Positions 8,245 to 16,199 of a DNA stretch of 64,000 bases are shown piece after piece. The DNA lies in assembly GCF_001667925.1 (NCBI RefSeq), contig NZ_LZJR01000154.1:1-64000 (forward strand), given 5' to 3'. This DNA is from Mycobacterium sp. E2479. Lineage in GTDB: Bacteria > Actinomycetota > Actinomycetes > Mycobacteriales > Mycobacteriaceae. Each line of letters starts with the position of its first letter. Positions within the stretch are counted from its first letter, which is position 1. Under the pieces are notes generated by a model that had not been told where the DNA came from, did not search any database, and saw only the letters and a list, made by a program, of their open reading frames with translations. The position numbers and the translations under genes are program-made.

Positions 8245-9453
8245 GTGTCCGAATTGCTTGAATCGATACCGGCGCAAGCCGTGAACGGCGTGATCACCGA
8301 CGCGGAGATCTTCGAGGCACACGTAGGCGGCAAGCTTTCCGTAGGCATGACGTCCCCGCTGGACACCCAGCGCGCTCTGTCGATCGCCTACACCCCCGGC
8401 GTGGCACAGGTCAGCCGTGCGATCGCCGCCGACCACGCGCAGGCCGCCCGGTACACCTGGGCGAACCGGCTGGTGGCCGTCGTCAGCGACGGCAGCGCAG
8501 TGCTTGGCCTGGGGGATATCGGGCCGTCGGCGTCGCTGCCGGTCATGGAGGGCAAGTGCGCGCTGTTTCAGGCGTACGGCGGGCTGAACGCCATCCCGAT
8601 CGTGCTGGACACCAAGAATCCCGACGAGATCGTGCAAACCCTGGTGCGCTTGCGCCCGACGTTCGGCGCCGTCAACCTCGAGGACATCTCCGCGCCGCGT
8701 TGTTTTGAAATCGAGCGGCGCCTCATCGAAGCGCTGGACTGCCCGGTGATGCACGACGACCAGCACGGCACGGCGATCGTGGTGCTGGCCGCGCTGATGG
8801 GTGCCAGCAAGGTACTCGGTCGCGACATGGCCTCGCTGAAGGTGGCGGTGTCGGGAGCCGGCGCGGCCGGTGTCGCGTGCACCAATCTTCTTATGGCGAT
8901 GGGTGTTTCGGATATCACCGTGCTCGACTCGCGTGGGGTTCTGCACACCGGTCGCGACGACATGAACCACGTCAAGGCGGCTCTGGCGCGGCGCACCAAC
9001 CCCACCGGCCTGACCGGCAGCCTGGCCGAAGCCGTCCGGGGCGCCGACGTTTTCCTGGGGTTGTCGGGCGGCGTGGTCCCCGAAGAGATGATCGCCACCA
9101 TGGCACCCGACGGGATCGTGTTCGCGCTGTCCAACCCCGATCCGGAGATCCACCCGCAGATCGCGGCCAAACACGCCGCGGTGGTGGCCACGGGCCGTAG
9201 CGATTTCCCGAATCAGATCAACAACGTGCTTGCCTTCCCGGGGGTGTTCCGCGGTGCCCTGGACGCCGGCGCGCGCCGGATCACCGAGAAGATGATGGTC
9301 GCTGCGGCCGAGGCGATCTTCTCCGTCGTCAGCGACGACCTCGCGCTCGACCGGATCGTCCCCAGCGCACTGGACACCCGGGTCGGGGACGCGGTCGCCA
9401 AGGCGGTGGCGCTCGCCACGGAAGCCTCAGACACTTCCGTCGCTCGGGGTTGA
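8245..9453 (+). CDS. NAD(P)-dependent malic enzyme (malate to pyruvate + CO2)
   Basis: A 402-residue short-form malic enzyme. Visible motifs are the N-terminal SIAYTPGVAQVSRAI, metal/substrate residues in NLEDISAPRCFEIERRL, DCPVMHDDQHGTAIVVLAALM (the malic-enzyme signature with metal-binding Asp), and the Rossmann loop VSGAGAAGVACTNLL. It links the TCA cycle to pyruvate and NAD(P)H supply, next to mdh. This differs from the larger Mez (Rv2332) of Mtb, and I do not recall a malic-enzyme gene at this place in Mtb. The GTG start is probably leaderless. The stop overlaps the start of lpqZ. Confidence 0.9.
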   Translation: MSELLESIPAQAVNGVITDAEIFEAHVGGKLSVGMTSPLDTQRALSIAYTPGVAQVSRAIAADHAQAARYTWANRLVAVVSDGSAVLGLGDIGPSASLPVMEGKCALFQAYGGLNAIPIVLDTKNPDEIVQTLVRLRPTFGAVNLEDISAPRCFEIERRLIEALDCPVMHDDQHGTAIVVLAALMGASKVLGRDMASLKVAVSGAGAAGVACTNLLMAMGVSDITVLDSRGVLHTGRDDMNHVKAALARRTNPTGLTGSLAEAVRGADVFLGLSGGVVPEEMIATMAPDGIVFALSNPDPEIHPQIAAKHAAVVATGRSDFPNQINNVLAFPGVFRGALDAGARRITEKMMVAAAEAIFSVVSDDLALDRIVPSALDTRVGDAVAKAVALATEASDTSVARG

Positions 9454-10325
9454 GAATCGGCAGGCTGGCGGCACCGCTGCTCGCCGCCGTACTCGCGGTG
9501 GCGGGTTGCGCAGCCGGCGCTGACCCCGGCGACCGTCGGGCCAGTGCCGAAACTGTGGTCGGATCCCGGGCTGACGCCGATGCGGCGCTGCTGGCCGGCA
9601 TCTACGTCGCCGCCCTGCGGTCTTATGGCTTCGGTGCGCGGGCCGCGACGGCGGCCGACCCAATGCCGCAGCTGGATTCCGGTGCGTTCACCGTCGTACC
9701 CGCCTTCACCGGCCGCACGTTGCTAGTTCTGCAGCCCGGCGCGACGGCGATGTCGGACAAAGACGTCTACCGCGCAATGATCGCTGCGCTGCCCGAAGGA
9801 GTCGTGGCGGGCGACTACACGACGGCTGCCGAAGACAAGCCCGTGTTGCTGGTCAGTCGGCCGACCGCCAAGGCGTGGGGCGGTAGTGACGTCAGCGCGG
9901 ACTTGAGCACCCTGCCCCGCCACTGCGACGGCCTCGTTGTCGGGAGTGTCGTCGGGCGGCAGGAACCGTCGTCGGTCGGCCCCTGCCGCCTGCCCAAGCC
10001 ACGTGAATTCCCGGACGGCGCAACAATGTTCGCCGCAATTCGGACCGGGCAGCTGACGGCGGGGTGGACCACCTCGGCCGACCCCGGCATCCCCGGCGAC
10101 CTGGTCGCGCTGTCCGACGGCAAACCCGCACTGATCCGTGCGGAGAATGTGGTGCCGCTTTATCGCCGTAATGCGCTGAGCGATCGGCAGTTGCTGGCGA
10201 TCAACGAAGTGGCAGGTGTGCTGGATACCGCGGCCTTGGTCGAGATGCGCCGGCAAGTGCGCAACGGTGCCGATCCGCAGGCGGTGGCGGGCGGCTGGCT
10301 GGCCGAGCATCCGCTCGGGCGCTGA
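9450..10325 (+). CDS. lpqZ: LpqZ, substrate-binding lipoprotein (osmoprotectant type)
   Basis: A 291-residue lipoprotein with lipobox VAGC (Cys at residue 20). The mature domain resembles OpuAC/ProX-type glycine-betaine/choline binding proteins (SADADAALLAGIYVAALRSYGF, VVPAFTGRTLLVL, LYRRNALSDRQLLAINEVAGVLD). The start appears to be a TTG at 9450 overlapping the stop of the malic-enzyme gene (TTGA), which is unusual but gives a complete signal peptide. No permease or ATPase lies nearby, so it may serve a transporter encoded elsewhere. The ligand is not established by sequence. Confidence 0.85.
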   Translation: MRIGRLAAPLLAAVLAVAGCAAGADPGDRRASAETVVGSRADADAALLAGIYVAALRSYGFGARAATAADPMPQLDSGAFTVVPAFTGRTLLVLQPGATAMSDKDVYRAMIAALPEGVVAGDYTTAAEDKPVLLVSRPTAKAWGGSDVSADLSTLPRHCDGLVVGSVVGRQEPSSVGPCRLPKPREFPDGATMFAAIRTGQLTAGWTTSADPGIPGDLVALSDGKPALIRAENVVPLYRRNALSDRQLLAINEVAGVLDTAALVEMRRQVRNGADPQAVAGGWLAEHPLGR

Positions 10326-10328
10326 GGG

Positions 10329-11156
10329 TCAGACCCTTGGCATCAACCGGCCCATGACTGGGCCGAAGAGCTGTTGGTAGTACGGGCCCGCCACCCGCAC
10401 CATCACGTCCAGGAGTTTGGCGTCCGTGCCGACCAGGACCCGGGCCTTCTTCTTGCGGACCGCGTCCAGGATGACCTTCGCGGCGCGTTCCGGGCTGGTC
10501 CGGGCGAGCCGCTTGTCGAACAGCTTGGCCAGTTGTTCGGGGTCGAGCCCCTCGGCGGCCGTCGCGTTGCGAGCGATCGCAGTCTTGATGCCTCCCGGGT
10601 GCACCGTGGTCACCGCCACCGGGTGGCCGGCCGCCCCCATCTCCTGGCGCAGCGCCTCGGTGAACCCGCGCACGGCGAACTTGGCCGAGTTGTATGCGGC
10701 CTGCCCGGGTACCGAGAAGAGCCCGAACACGCTGGATACGTTGATGACGTGCCCGTCACCGGAGGCGATCAGGTGCGGCAAAAACGCCTTGGTGCCGTTG
10801 ACGACACCCCAGAAGTCGACGTCCATCACCCGTTCAATGTCCTTGAACTGGCTGACTTCGACGTCGCCGGTGAAGGCGATGCCGGCATTGTTGTAGATCT
10901 GGTTGACCTTGCCGAAGTGCTCCTTGACGCCGTCGGCGTAGGCCAAGAAAGCTTCCCGCTCGGTCACGTCGAGCCGATCGGATTTGAACGAGGCATTGAT
11001 TGCCTTGAGCTGTTCCTCGGTGTGGGCCAGGCCTTCCAGGTCGACGTCGCTGATCGCCACTTTGGCGCCCGAGCGGGCCAGCTCGACGGCCAGCGCCTGC
11101 CCGATACCTGAACCCGCGCCCGTCACCACCGCGACCTTTCCGGCGAACCCTTGCAT
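10329..11156 (-). CDS. Short-chain dehydrogenase/reductase (Rv1245c type)
   Basis: A 275-residue classical SDR. The cofactor loop VTGAGSGIGQ is near residue 12, NNAG near 89, and the catalytic Ser-Tyr-Lys triad appears in NVSSVFG and AAYNSAKFAVRG. Asp in SDVDLEG favours NAD over NADP (inference). The ATG at 11156 is preferred over the GTG two codons upstream because GGAAGG lies at the right distance from it. It converges on lpqZ. In Mtb a relBE pair lies between this gene and kgd; here only 93 nt separate them and no such pair is present. The substrate is unknown. Confidence 0.85.
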   Translation of the reverse strand: MQGFAGKVAVVTGAGSGIGQALAVELARSGAKVAISDVDLEGLAHTEEQLKAINASFKSDRLDVTEREAFLAYADGVKEHFGKVNQIYNNAGIAFTGDVEVSQFKDIERVMDVDFWGVVNGTKAFLPHLIASGDGHVINVSSVFGLFSVPGQAAYNSAKFAVRGFTEALRQEMGAAGHPVAVTTVHPGGIKTAIARNATAAEGLDPEQLAKLFDKRLARTSPERAAKVILDAVRKKKARVLVGTDAKLLDVMVRVAGPYYQQLFGPVMGRLMPRV

Positions 11157-11249
11157 GAGCACCCTTCCTTATCGGCACGTTTGCGTTGAGGCTAGCCGGT
11201 AGGAGCGGTCCCCGATTCCCGCGGGTCGCGGATCCAGTGGTCGTCCCGA

Positions 11250-14200
11250 TCAGCCGAAGGCCGTGTCGATGATCTCCTGCTGCTCGACCGCGTGCACCTT
11301 TGACGAGCCCGACGACGGAGCCGACATCGCCCGGCGCGAGATCCGCTTGATCCCGGTCAGCTTGTCGGGCAACAGCTCTGGCAGCTCCAGTCCGAATCGC
11401 GGCCAGGCACCCTGGTTGGCCGGCTCCTCCTGCACCCAGAAGTACTGGTTGACGTTCGGGTAGCGGTCCAGCGTTTCGCCCAGCCGGCGCTTGGGCAGTG
11501 GGGCGAGTTGCTCGATGCGCACGATCGCCACGTCTTCGCGGTTGTCCTTGGCCTTGCGTGCCACCAACTCGTAGTAGAGCTTCCCGCTGGTCAGCAGGAC
11601 CCGCGTGACCTTGCTGCGATCACCGATGCCCTCCTCGTACGTCGGCTCTTCGAGCACCGAGCGGAACTTGATTTCGGTGAAGTCCCGCACATCGCTCACC
11701 GCAGCCTTGTTGCGCAGCATCGACTTCGGTGTGAACACGATCAGCGGCCGCTGCACGCCGTCAAGGGCGTGGCGCCGCAACAAGTGGAAGTAGTTGGACG
11801 GTGTCGACGGCACGGCGATCGTCATCGACCCCTCGGCCCACAGCTGCAGGAAGCGCTCGATGCGGCCTGAGGTGTGGTCGGGCCCCTGCCCCTCGTGGCC
11901 GTGTGGCAGGAGCAGTACGACGTTGGACAGCTGGCCCCACTTCGCCTCACCCGAGCTGATGAACTCGTCGATGATCGACTGCGCGCCGTTGACGAAATCG
12001 CCGAACTGCGCTTCCCACAACACCAGAGCGTCCGGGTTGCCCACCGTGTAGCCGTACTCGAAGCCGACGGCGGCGTACTCCGATAGCGGTGAGTCGTAGA
12101 CCAGGAACTTCCCCCCGGTAGGAGTGCCGTCGGCGTTCGTCGCGAGCAGTTGCAGTGGCGTGAACTCTTGGCCGGTGTTGCGGTCGATGATCACCGAGTG
12201 CCGCTGGGAGAAGGTGCCGCGCCTGGTGTCTTGACCCGATAGCCGCACCAGCTTGCCCTCGGCCACCAGCGAGCCGAGCGCCAATAGTTCGCCGAAGGCC
12301 CAGTCGATCTTGCCCTCGTAGGCCATCTCGCGCCGCTTTTCGAGCACCGGCTGCACGCGTGGGTGGGGGGTGAAGCCCTCGGGCAGGGACAGAAACGCGT
12401 CGCCGATGCGCGAGAGCAGCGCCTTATCCACCGCGGTGGCCAGGCCCGCCGGCAGCATCTGGTCGGCCTCTACCGATTCGCTCGGTAGCGCGCCGTGCTT
12501 CTCGAGCTCGCGGACCTCGTTGAACACCCGCTCCAGTTGGCCCTGGTAGTCGCGCAGGGCGTCCTCGGCTTCCTTCATCGAGATGTCGCCGCGGCCGATC
12601 AGGGCTTCGGTGTAGCTCTTGCGGACGCCACGCTTGATGTCGACGACGTCGTACATCGCGGGGTTGGTCATCGACGGGTCGTCGCCCTCGTTGTGGCCGC
12701 GCTTGCGGTAGCACAGCATGTCGATGACGACGTCCTTCTTGAACTCCTGTCGGAAGTCGACGGCCAGCTTGGCCACCCACGCGCACGCTTCCGGGTCGTC
12801 GCCGTTGACATGAAAGATCGGCGCTCCGATCATCTTTGCGACGTCGGTGCAGTACTCACTGGACCGTGAGTACTCCGGCGCGGTGGTGAAGCCGATCTGG
12901 TTGTTGGCGATGATGTGGATAGTGCCGCCGACGCGGTAACCGGGCAGGTTAGTCAGGTTCAGCGTCTCGGCGACCACGCCCTGCCCGGCGAACGCGGCGT
13001 CGCCGTGCAGCATCATCGGCACCACCGAGAAGGCTTTTTCGTCGCCGTGGTCGTCGGCCCCGCGGTCCAGCAGGTCCTGCTTAGCGCGTACCAGACCCTC
13101 CAGCACCGGGTCAACGGCTTCCAGGTGCGACGGGTTGGCGGTCAGCGACACCTGAATGTCGTTGTCGCCGAACATCTGTAGGTACACGCCGGTGGCGCCC
13201 AGGTGATACTTGACGTCCCCGGAGCCGTGCGCCTGGGCTGGGTTGAGGTTGCCCTCGAACTCGCTGAAGATCTGCGAGTACGGCTTGCCGACGATGTTGG
13301 CCAATACGTTGAGCCGGCCGCGGTGCGGCATGCCGATGACCACCTCGTCGAGTCCATGCTCGGCGCACTGGTCGATCGCCGCGTCCATCATCGGAATGAT
13401 GCTTTCCGCGCCTTCCAGTGAAAACCGCTTCTGGCCAACGTATTTGGTTTGCAGGAAGGTCTCGAAGGCCTCGGCCGCATTCAGCTTGCTCAGGATGAAC
13501 TTCTGCTCGGCCACCGTCGGTTTGACGTGCTTGGTCTCGACGCGCTGCTGCAGCCATTCCTGTTGCGAGGGTTCGAGAATGTGGGTGTACTCCACGCCGA
13601 TGTGGCGGCAGTAGGCGTCGCGCAGCAAGCCCAGCACGTCGCGCAGCTTCTTGTATTCGCTACCGGCGAAGCCGTTGACTTTGAACACCCGGTCGAGATC
13701 CCACAGCGTCAGGCCGTGGTTGAGGATCTCGAGATCGGGGTGGCTGCGGAACCGGCTGCCGTCCAATCGCAGCGGGTCGACGTCCGCCATCAGGTGACCG
13801 CGATTGCGATAGGCCGCAATCAGCTCCATCACCCGGGCATTCTTGTCGACGATCGAGTCGGGGTTGTCGGTGCTCCAGCGCACCGGCAGGTACGGGTTGC
13901 CCAGCTCGCGGAAGATCTCGTCCCAGAATTCGTCCGACAGCAGCATCTCGTGGATGGTGCGTAAGAAGTCGCCGGACTCCGCACCCTGGATGATGCGGTG
14001 GTCATAGGTGGAGGTCAGCGTGATCAGCTTGCCGATGCCCAGCTCGGCGATGCGTTCCTCGCTGGCGCCCTGGAATTCCGCGGGGTACTCCATGGCGCCG
14101 ACACCGATGATGGCCCCTTGGCCGTTCATCAGCCGCGGCACCGAGTGCACCGTGCCGATGGTCCCCGGGTTGGTCAGCGAAATGGTAACGCCGGCAAAGT

Positions 14201-14957
14201 CTTCGGCGGTCAGCTTGCCGTCGCGGGCGCGTCGCACGATGTCCTCGTAGGCGGTGACGAACTGTGCGAACCGCATGGTCTCGCAGCCCTTGATGCCGGC
14301 GACCACCAGGGAACGCTTGCCGTCTTTGCCCTGCAGGTCGATGGCCAAGCCGAGGTTGGTGTGCGCCGGCGTCACCGCGGTGGGCTTGCCGTCGACTTCG
14401 GCGTAGTGCCGATTCATGTTCGGGAACTTCTTGATCGCCTGCACCAGCGCATAACCCAGCAGGTGAGTGAACGAGATCTTGCCACCGCGGGTGCGCTTGA
14501 GTTGGTTGTTGATGACGATGCGGTTGTCGATCATCAGCTTGGCCGGTATGGCCCGGACGCTGGTCGCCGTCGGCACGTCGAGGGACGCGGACATGTTCTT
14601 GACGACGGCCGCCGCGGCGCCGCGCAGCGTCTGCAGCTCGTCGCCTTCCGCCGGCGCAGGAGTAGCGGCTTTCGCCGGTCGCGGCGCGACCCCATTGCCG
14701 GGAGGGGCTACGGGCTTGGCGGTCTCGGTGGTCTGCGGGGACGCCGGAGCCGGCTTCGGCGGGGCCGCCGCGGCAGCCTGCGTTCCATCACCGCTGGTCG
14801 GAGCAGCCTGCGTGGATTCGCCCGCGGGCTCCGGGTTGTAGTCGACCAGGAACTCGTGCCAGCTCGGATCGACCGACGAGGGGTCGTCGCGGAACTTGCG
14901 GTACATCTCCTCGACCAACCATTCGTTTTGCCCGAATGGTGAACTTATGTTGCTCAC
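11250..14957 (-). CDS. kgd: Multifunctional 2-oxoglutarate decarboxylase/dehydrogenase E1 (Kgd/SucA)
   Basis: A 1235-residue fusion of a short N-terminal helix (QNEWLVEEMYRKFRDDPSSVDPSWHEFL), a Pro/Ala linker, an E2-type acyltransferase domain (about 90-330; active-site region STYDHRIIQGAESGDFL) and the thiamine-diphosphate E1 domain (GMPHRGRLNVLANI, HGDAAFAGQGVV, NNQIGFTT, RKRGHNEGDDPSM). It decarboxylates 2-oxoglutarate and acts as E1 of KDH or as HOA synthase; it is regulated by the FHA protein GarA (family knowledge). The frame is open to 15014, but the GTG at 14957 reproduces the Mtb start (S-N-I-S-S-P-F-G-Q). It is one of the largest genes in the window. Confidence 0.96.
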   Translation of the reverse strand: MSNISSPFGQNEWLVEEMYRKFRDDPSSVDPSWHEFLVDYNPEPAGESTQAAPTSGDGTQAAAAAPPKPAPASPQTTETAKPVAPPGNGVAPRPAKAATPAPAEGDELQTLRGAAAAVVKNMSASLDVPTATSVRAIPAKLMIDNRIVINNQLKRTRGGKISFTHLLGYALVQAIKKFPNMNRHYAEVDGKPTAVTPAHTNLGLAIDLQGKDGKRSLVVAGIKGCETMRFAQFVTAYEDIVRRARDGKLTAEDFAGVTISLTNPGTIGTVHSVPRLMNGQGAIIGVGAMEYPAEFQGASEERIAELGIGKLITLTSTYDHRIIQGAESGDFLRTIHEMLLSDEFWDEIFRELGNPYLPVRWSTDNPDSIVDKNARVMELIAAYRNRGHLMADVDPLRLDGSRFRSHPDLEILNHGLTLWDLDRVFKVNGFAGSEYKKLRDVLGLLRDAYCRHIGVEYTHILEPSQQEWLQQRVETKHVKPTVAEQKFILSKLNAAEAFETFLQTKYVGQKRFSLEGAESIIPMMDAAIDQCAEHGLDEVVIGMPHRGRLNVLANIVGKPYSQIFSEFEGNLNPAQAHGSGDVKYHLGATGVYLQMFGDNDIQVSLTANPSHLEAVDPVLEGLVRAKQDLLDRGADDHGDEKAFSVVPMMLHGDAAFAGQGVVAETLNLTNLPGYRVGGTIHIIANNQIGFTTAPEYSRSSEYCTDVAKMIGAPIFHVNGDDPEACAWVAKLAVDFRQEFKKDVVIDMLCYRKRGHNEGDDPSMTNPAMYDVVDIKRGVRKSYTEALIGRGDISMKEAEDALRDYQGQLERVFNEVRELEKHGALPSESVEADQMLPAGLATAVDKALLSRIGDAFLSLPEGFTPHPRVQPVLEKRREMAYEGKIDWAFGELLALGSLVAEGKLVRLSGQDTRRGTFSQRHSVIIDRNTGQEFTPLQLLATNADGTPTGGKFLVYDSPLSEYAAVGFEYGYTVGNPDALVLWEAQFGDFVNGAQSIIDEFISSGEAKWGQLSNVVLLLPHGHEGQGPDHTSGRIERFLQLWAEGSMTIAVPSTPSNYFHLLRRHALDGVQRPLIVFTPKSMLRNKAAVSDVRDFTEIKFRSVLEEPTYEEGIGDRSKVTRVLLTSGKLYYELVARKAKDNREDVAIVRIEQLAPLPKRRLGETLDRYPNVNQYFWVQEEPANQGAWPRFGLELPELLPDKLTGIKRISRRAMSAPSSGSSKVHAVEQQEIIDTAFG

Positions 14958-15141
14958 GACCGCAGTTCGCCTCAATCCTTCTGTTCCGCAAGCGCATTCC
15001 CGCGGCGCTTGCACCCTTGTCGGCCCCGGACGACCGAACGCCTCACACCCATGGCGGTACCCATTGTTTCCGCCCTATAAAGGCTAACCTTTCGCCGCCG
15101 ATCCGCCAGGTTGACCGAGGGAACAGGCAGACGGCCGCGCG

Positions 15142-15921
15142 CTAGCCGGCTTCGTGAATCGGAGGCACCAAGTGCAGCGCGCGGGGCCAGCGCGCGGGCG
15201 GAGCGCCGAACGCCCGGTTGGTGTTACGGGTCATCTTCTTGCCGGCCAGATAGTTGCCGATGGCGCCCACCACGATGCCGATGCCGACCGGCAACAGTTT
15301 GCCGAACAACAGGGCGCCGCGCCGCAAGGTGTACTTCCGGACCCACGACTTGAGCAGCCGTGAGTTCAGCTTCGACATCGACGACAGCGGCAGGGCGGCC
15401 AGGCTCTCGGAGACCCAACCGCCGCTGGTGCGGCGCGGACCGATCAGCTGGGCGACGGCGCGCTCGCTGTTGTCGCCGACGAGGACCGCCAGCACCAGCG
15501 CGCGGCGGCGTTCCCGGTGATCGGCCGGGATGTCGTAAACCACCGCCACCGCCAATACGAAGAACGCGGTGGCCTCCAGGAACGTCACCGTTTCCGCGGC
15601 TGCCGCGGACAGGGCGCTGATTGTGCCGATGCCGGGGACGGTTGCGGCGGCCCCCACGGCAACGCCGCCGGCGGTCACAATGGCCAGGTATCTCTTCTGC
15701 AGCTTGGCCAGGATCTCCGCCGGGCTGGCGTTCGGATTCGCGTTGCGCAGCCGGGTCACATAGGCCTCGGCGGCCGGGCCCTGCAGCCACGAGCTCCGCT
15801 CGATGACCTGCGCCAATGCCCGCGCCGACATTTTCGGTCGACCGTTGCCGGCGGTCGGCTGCTGTTTCGCGTCGGACATGGTGAAGAACCGGTTCGGCGA
15901 CCTTTTCCGTCGACCCCGCAT
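15142..15921 (-). CDS. Rv1249c-type membrane protein
   Basis: A 259-residue protein of unknown function. The N-terminal basic region is followed by an Ala-rich domain, two hydrophobic hairpins around residues 88-135 (IVTAGGVAVGAAATVPG, LEATAFFVLAVAVVYDI) and another near 215-235 (LLPVGIGIVVGAIGNYLAG). The ATG at 15921 is chosen because CAGGAGAG sits about 7 nt upstream; a TANNNT element (TAGCCT, complement 15951-15956) precedes it. A downstream ATG at 15879 (MSDAKQQ) is an alternative. The gene is 184 nt upstream of kgd on the same strand and divergent from the MFS pump. Confidence 0.75.
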   Translation of the reverse strand: MRGRRKRSPNRFFTMSDAKQQPTAGNGRPKMSARALAQVIERSSWLQGPAAEAYVTRLRNANPNASPAEILAKLQKRYLAIVTAGGVAVGAAATVPGIGTISALSAAAAETVTFLEATAFFVLAVAVVYDIPADHRERRRALVLAVLVGDNSERAVAQLIGPRRTSGGWVSESLAALPLSSMSKLNSRLLKSWVRKYTLRRGALLFGKLLPVGIGIVVGAIGNYLAGKKMTRNTNRAFGAPPARWPRALHLVPPIHEAG

Positions 15922-16199
15922 ATTGTCTCTCCTGCAAACGGCGTTCCCCCAGGCTAACGTGCCCGCGGCAAATCCTGACGCGTTATGCACCCTGACCGGG
16001 TCCTTGGCTGCCGGCCCTATTGCCTCACCGGGAATAATGCAGGCTGGATGTCTGCGACGGTCCGGGCCGTCGGCCGGTCCTCATCCTGTTTACCGCGCAG
16101 CGCGCGTGGTGTATCTGCGTGGGTGGGACCAGTCGACGAGCCGCGCCGATACGGCTGAACAGCAGCGGGTGGGCGCGAAACCGAAACGAGGTGGGGTGG

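Noticed and set aside
13998..14942. 314-codon plus-strand frame opposite kgd
   Set aside because: Antisense to the conserved acyltransferase domain of kgd; low-complexity Gly/Arg/Asp composition.
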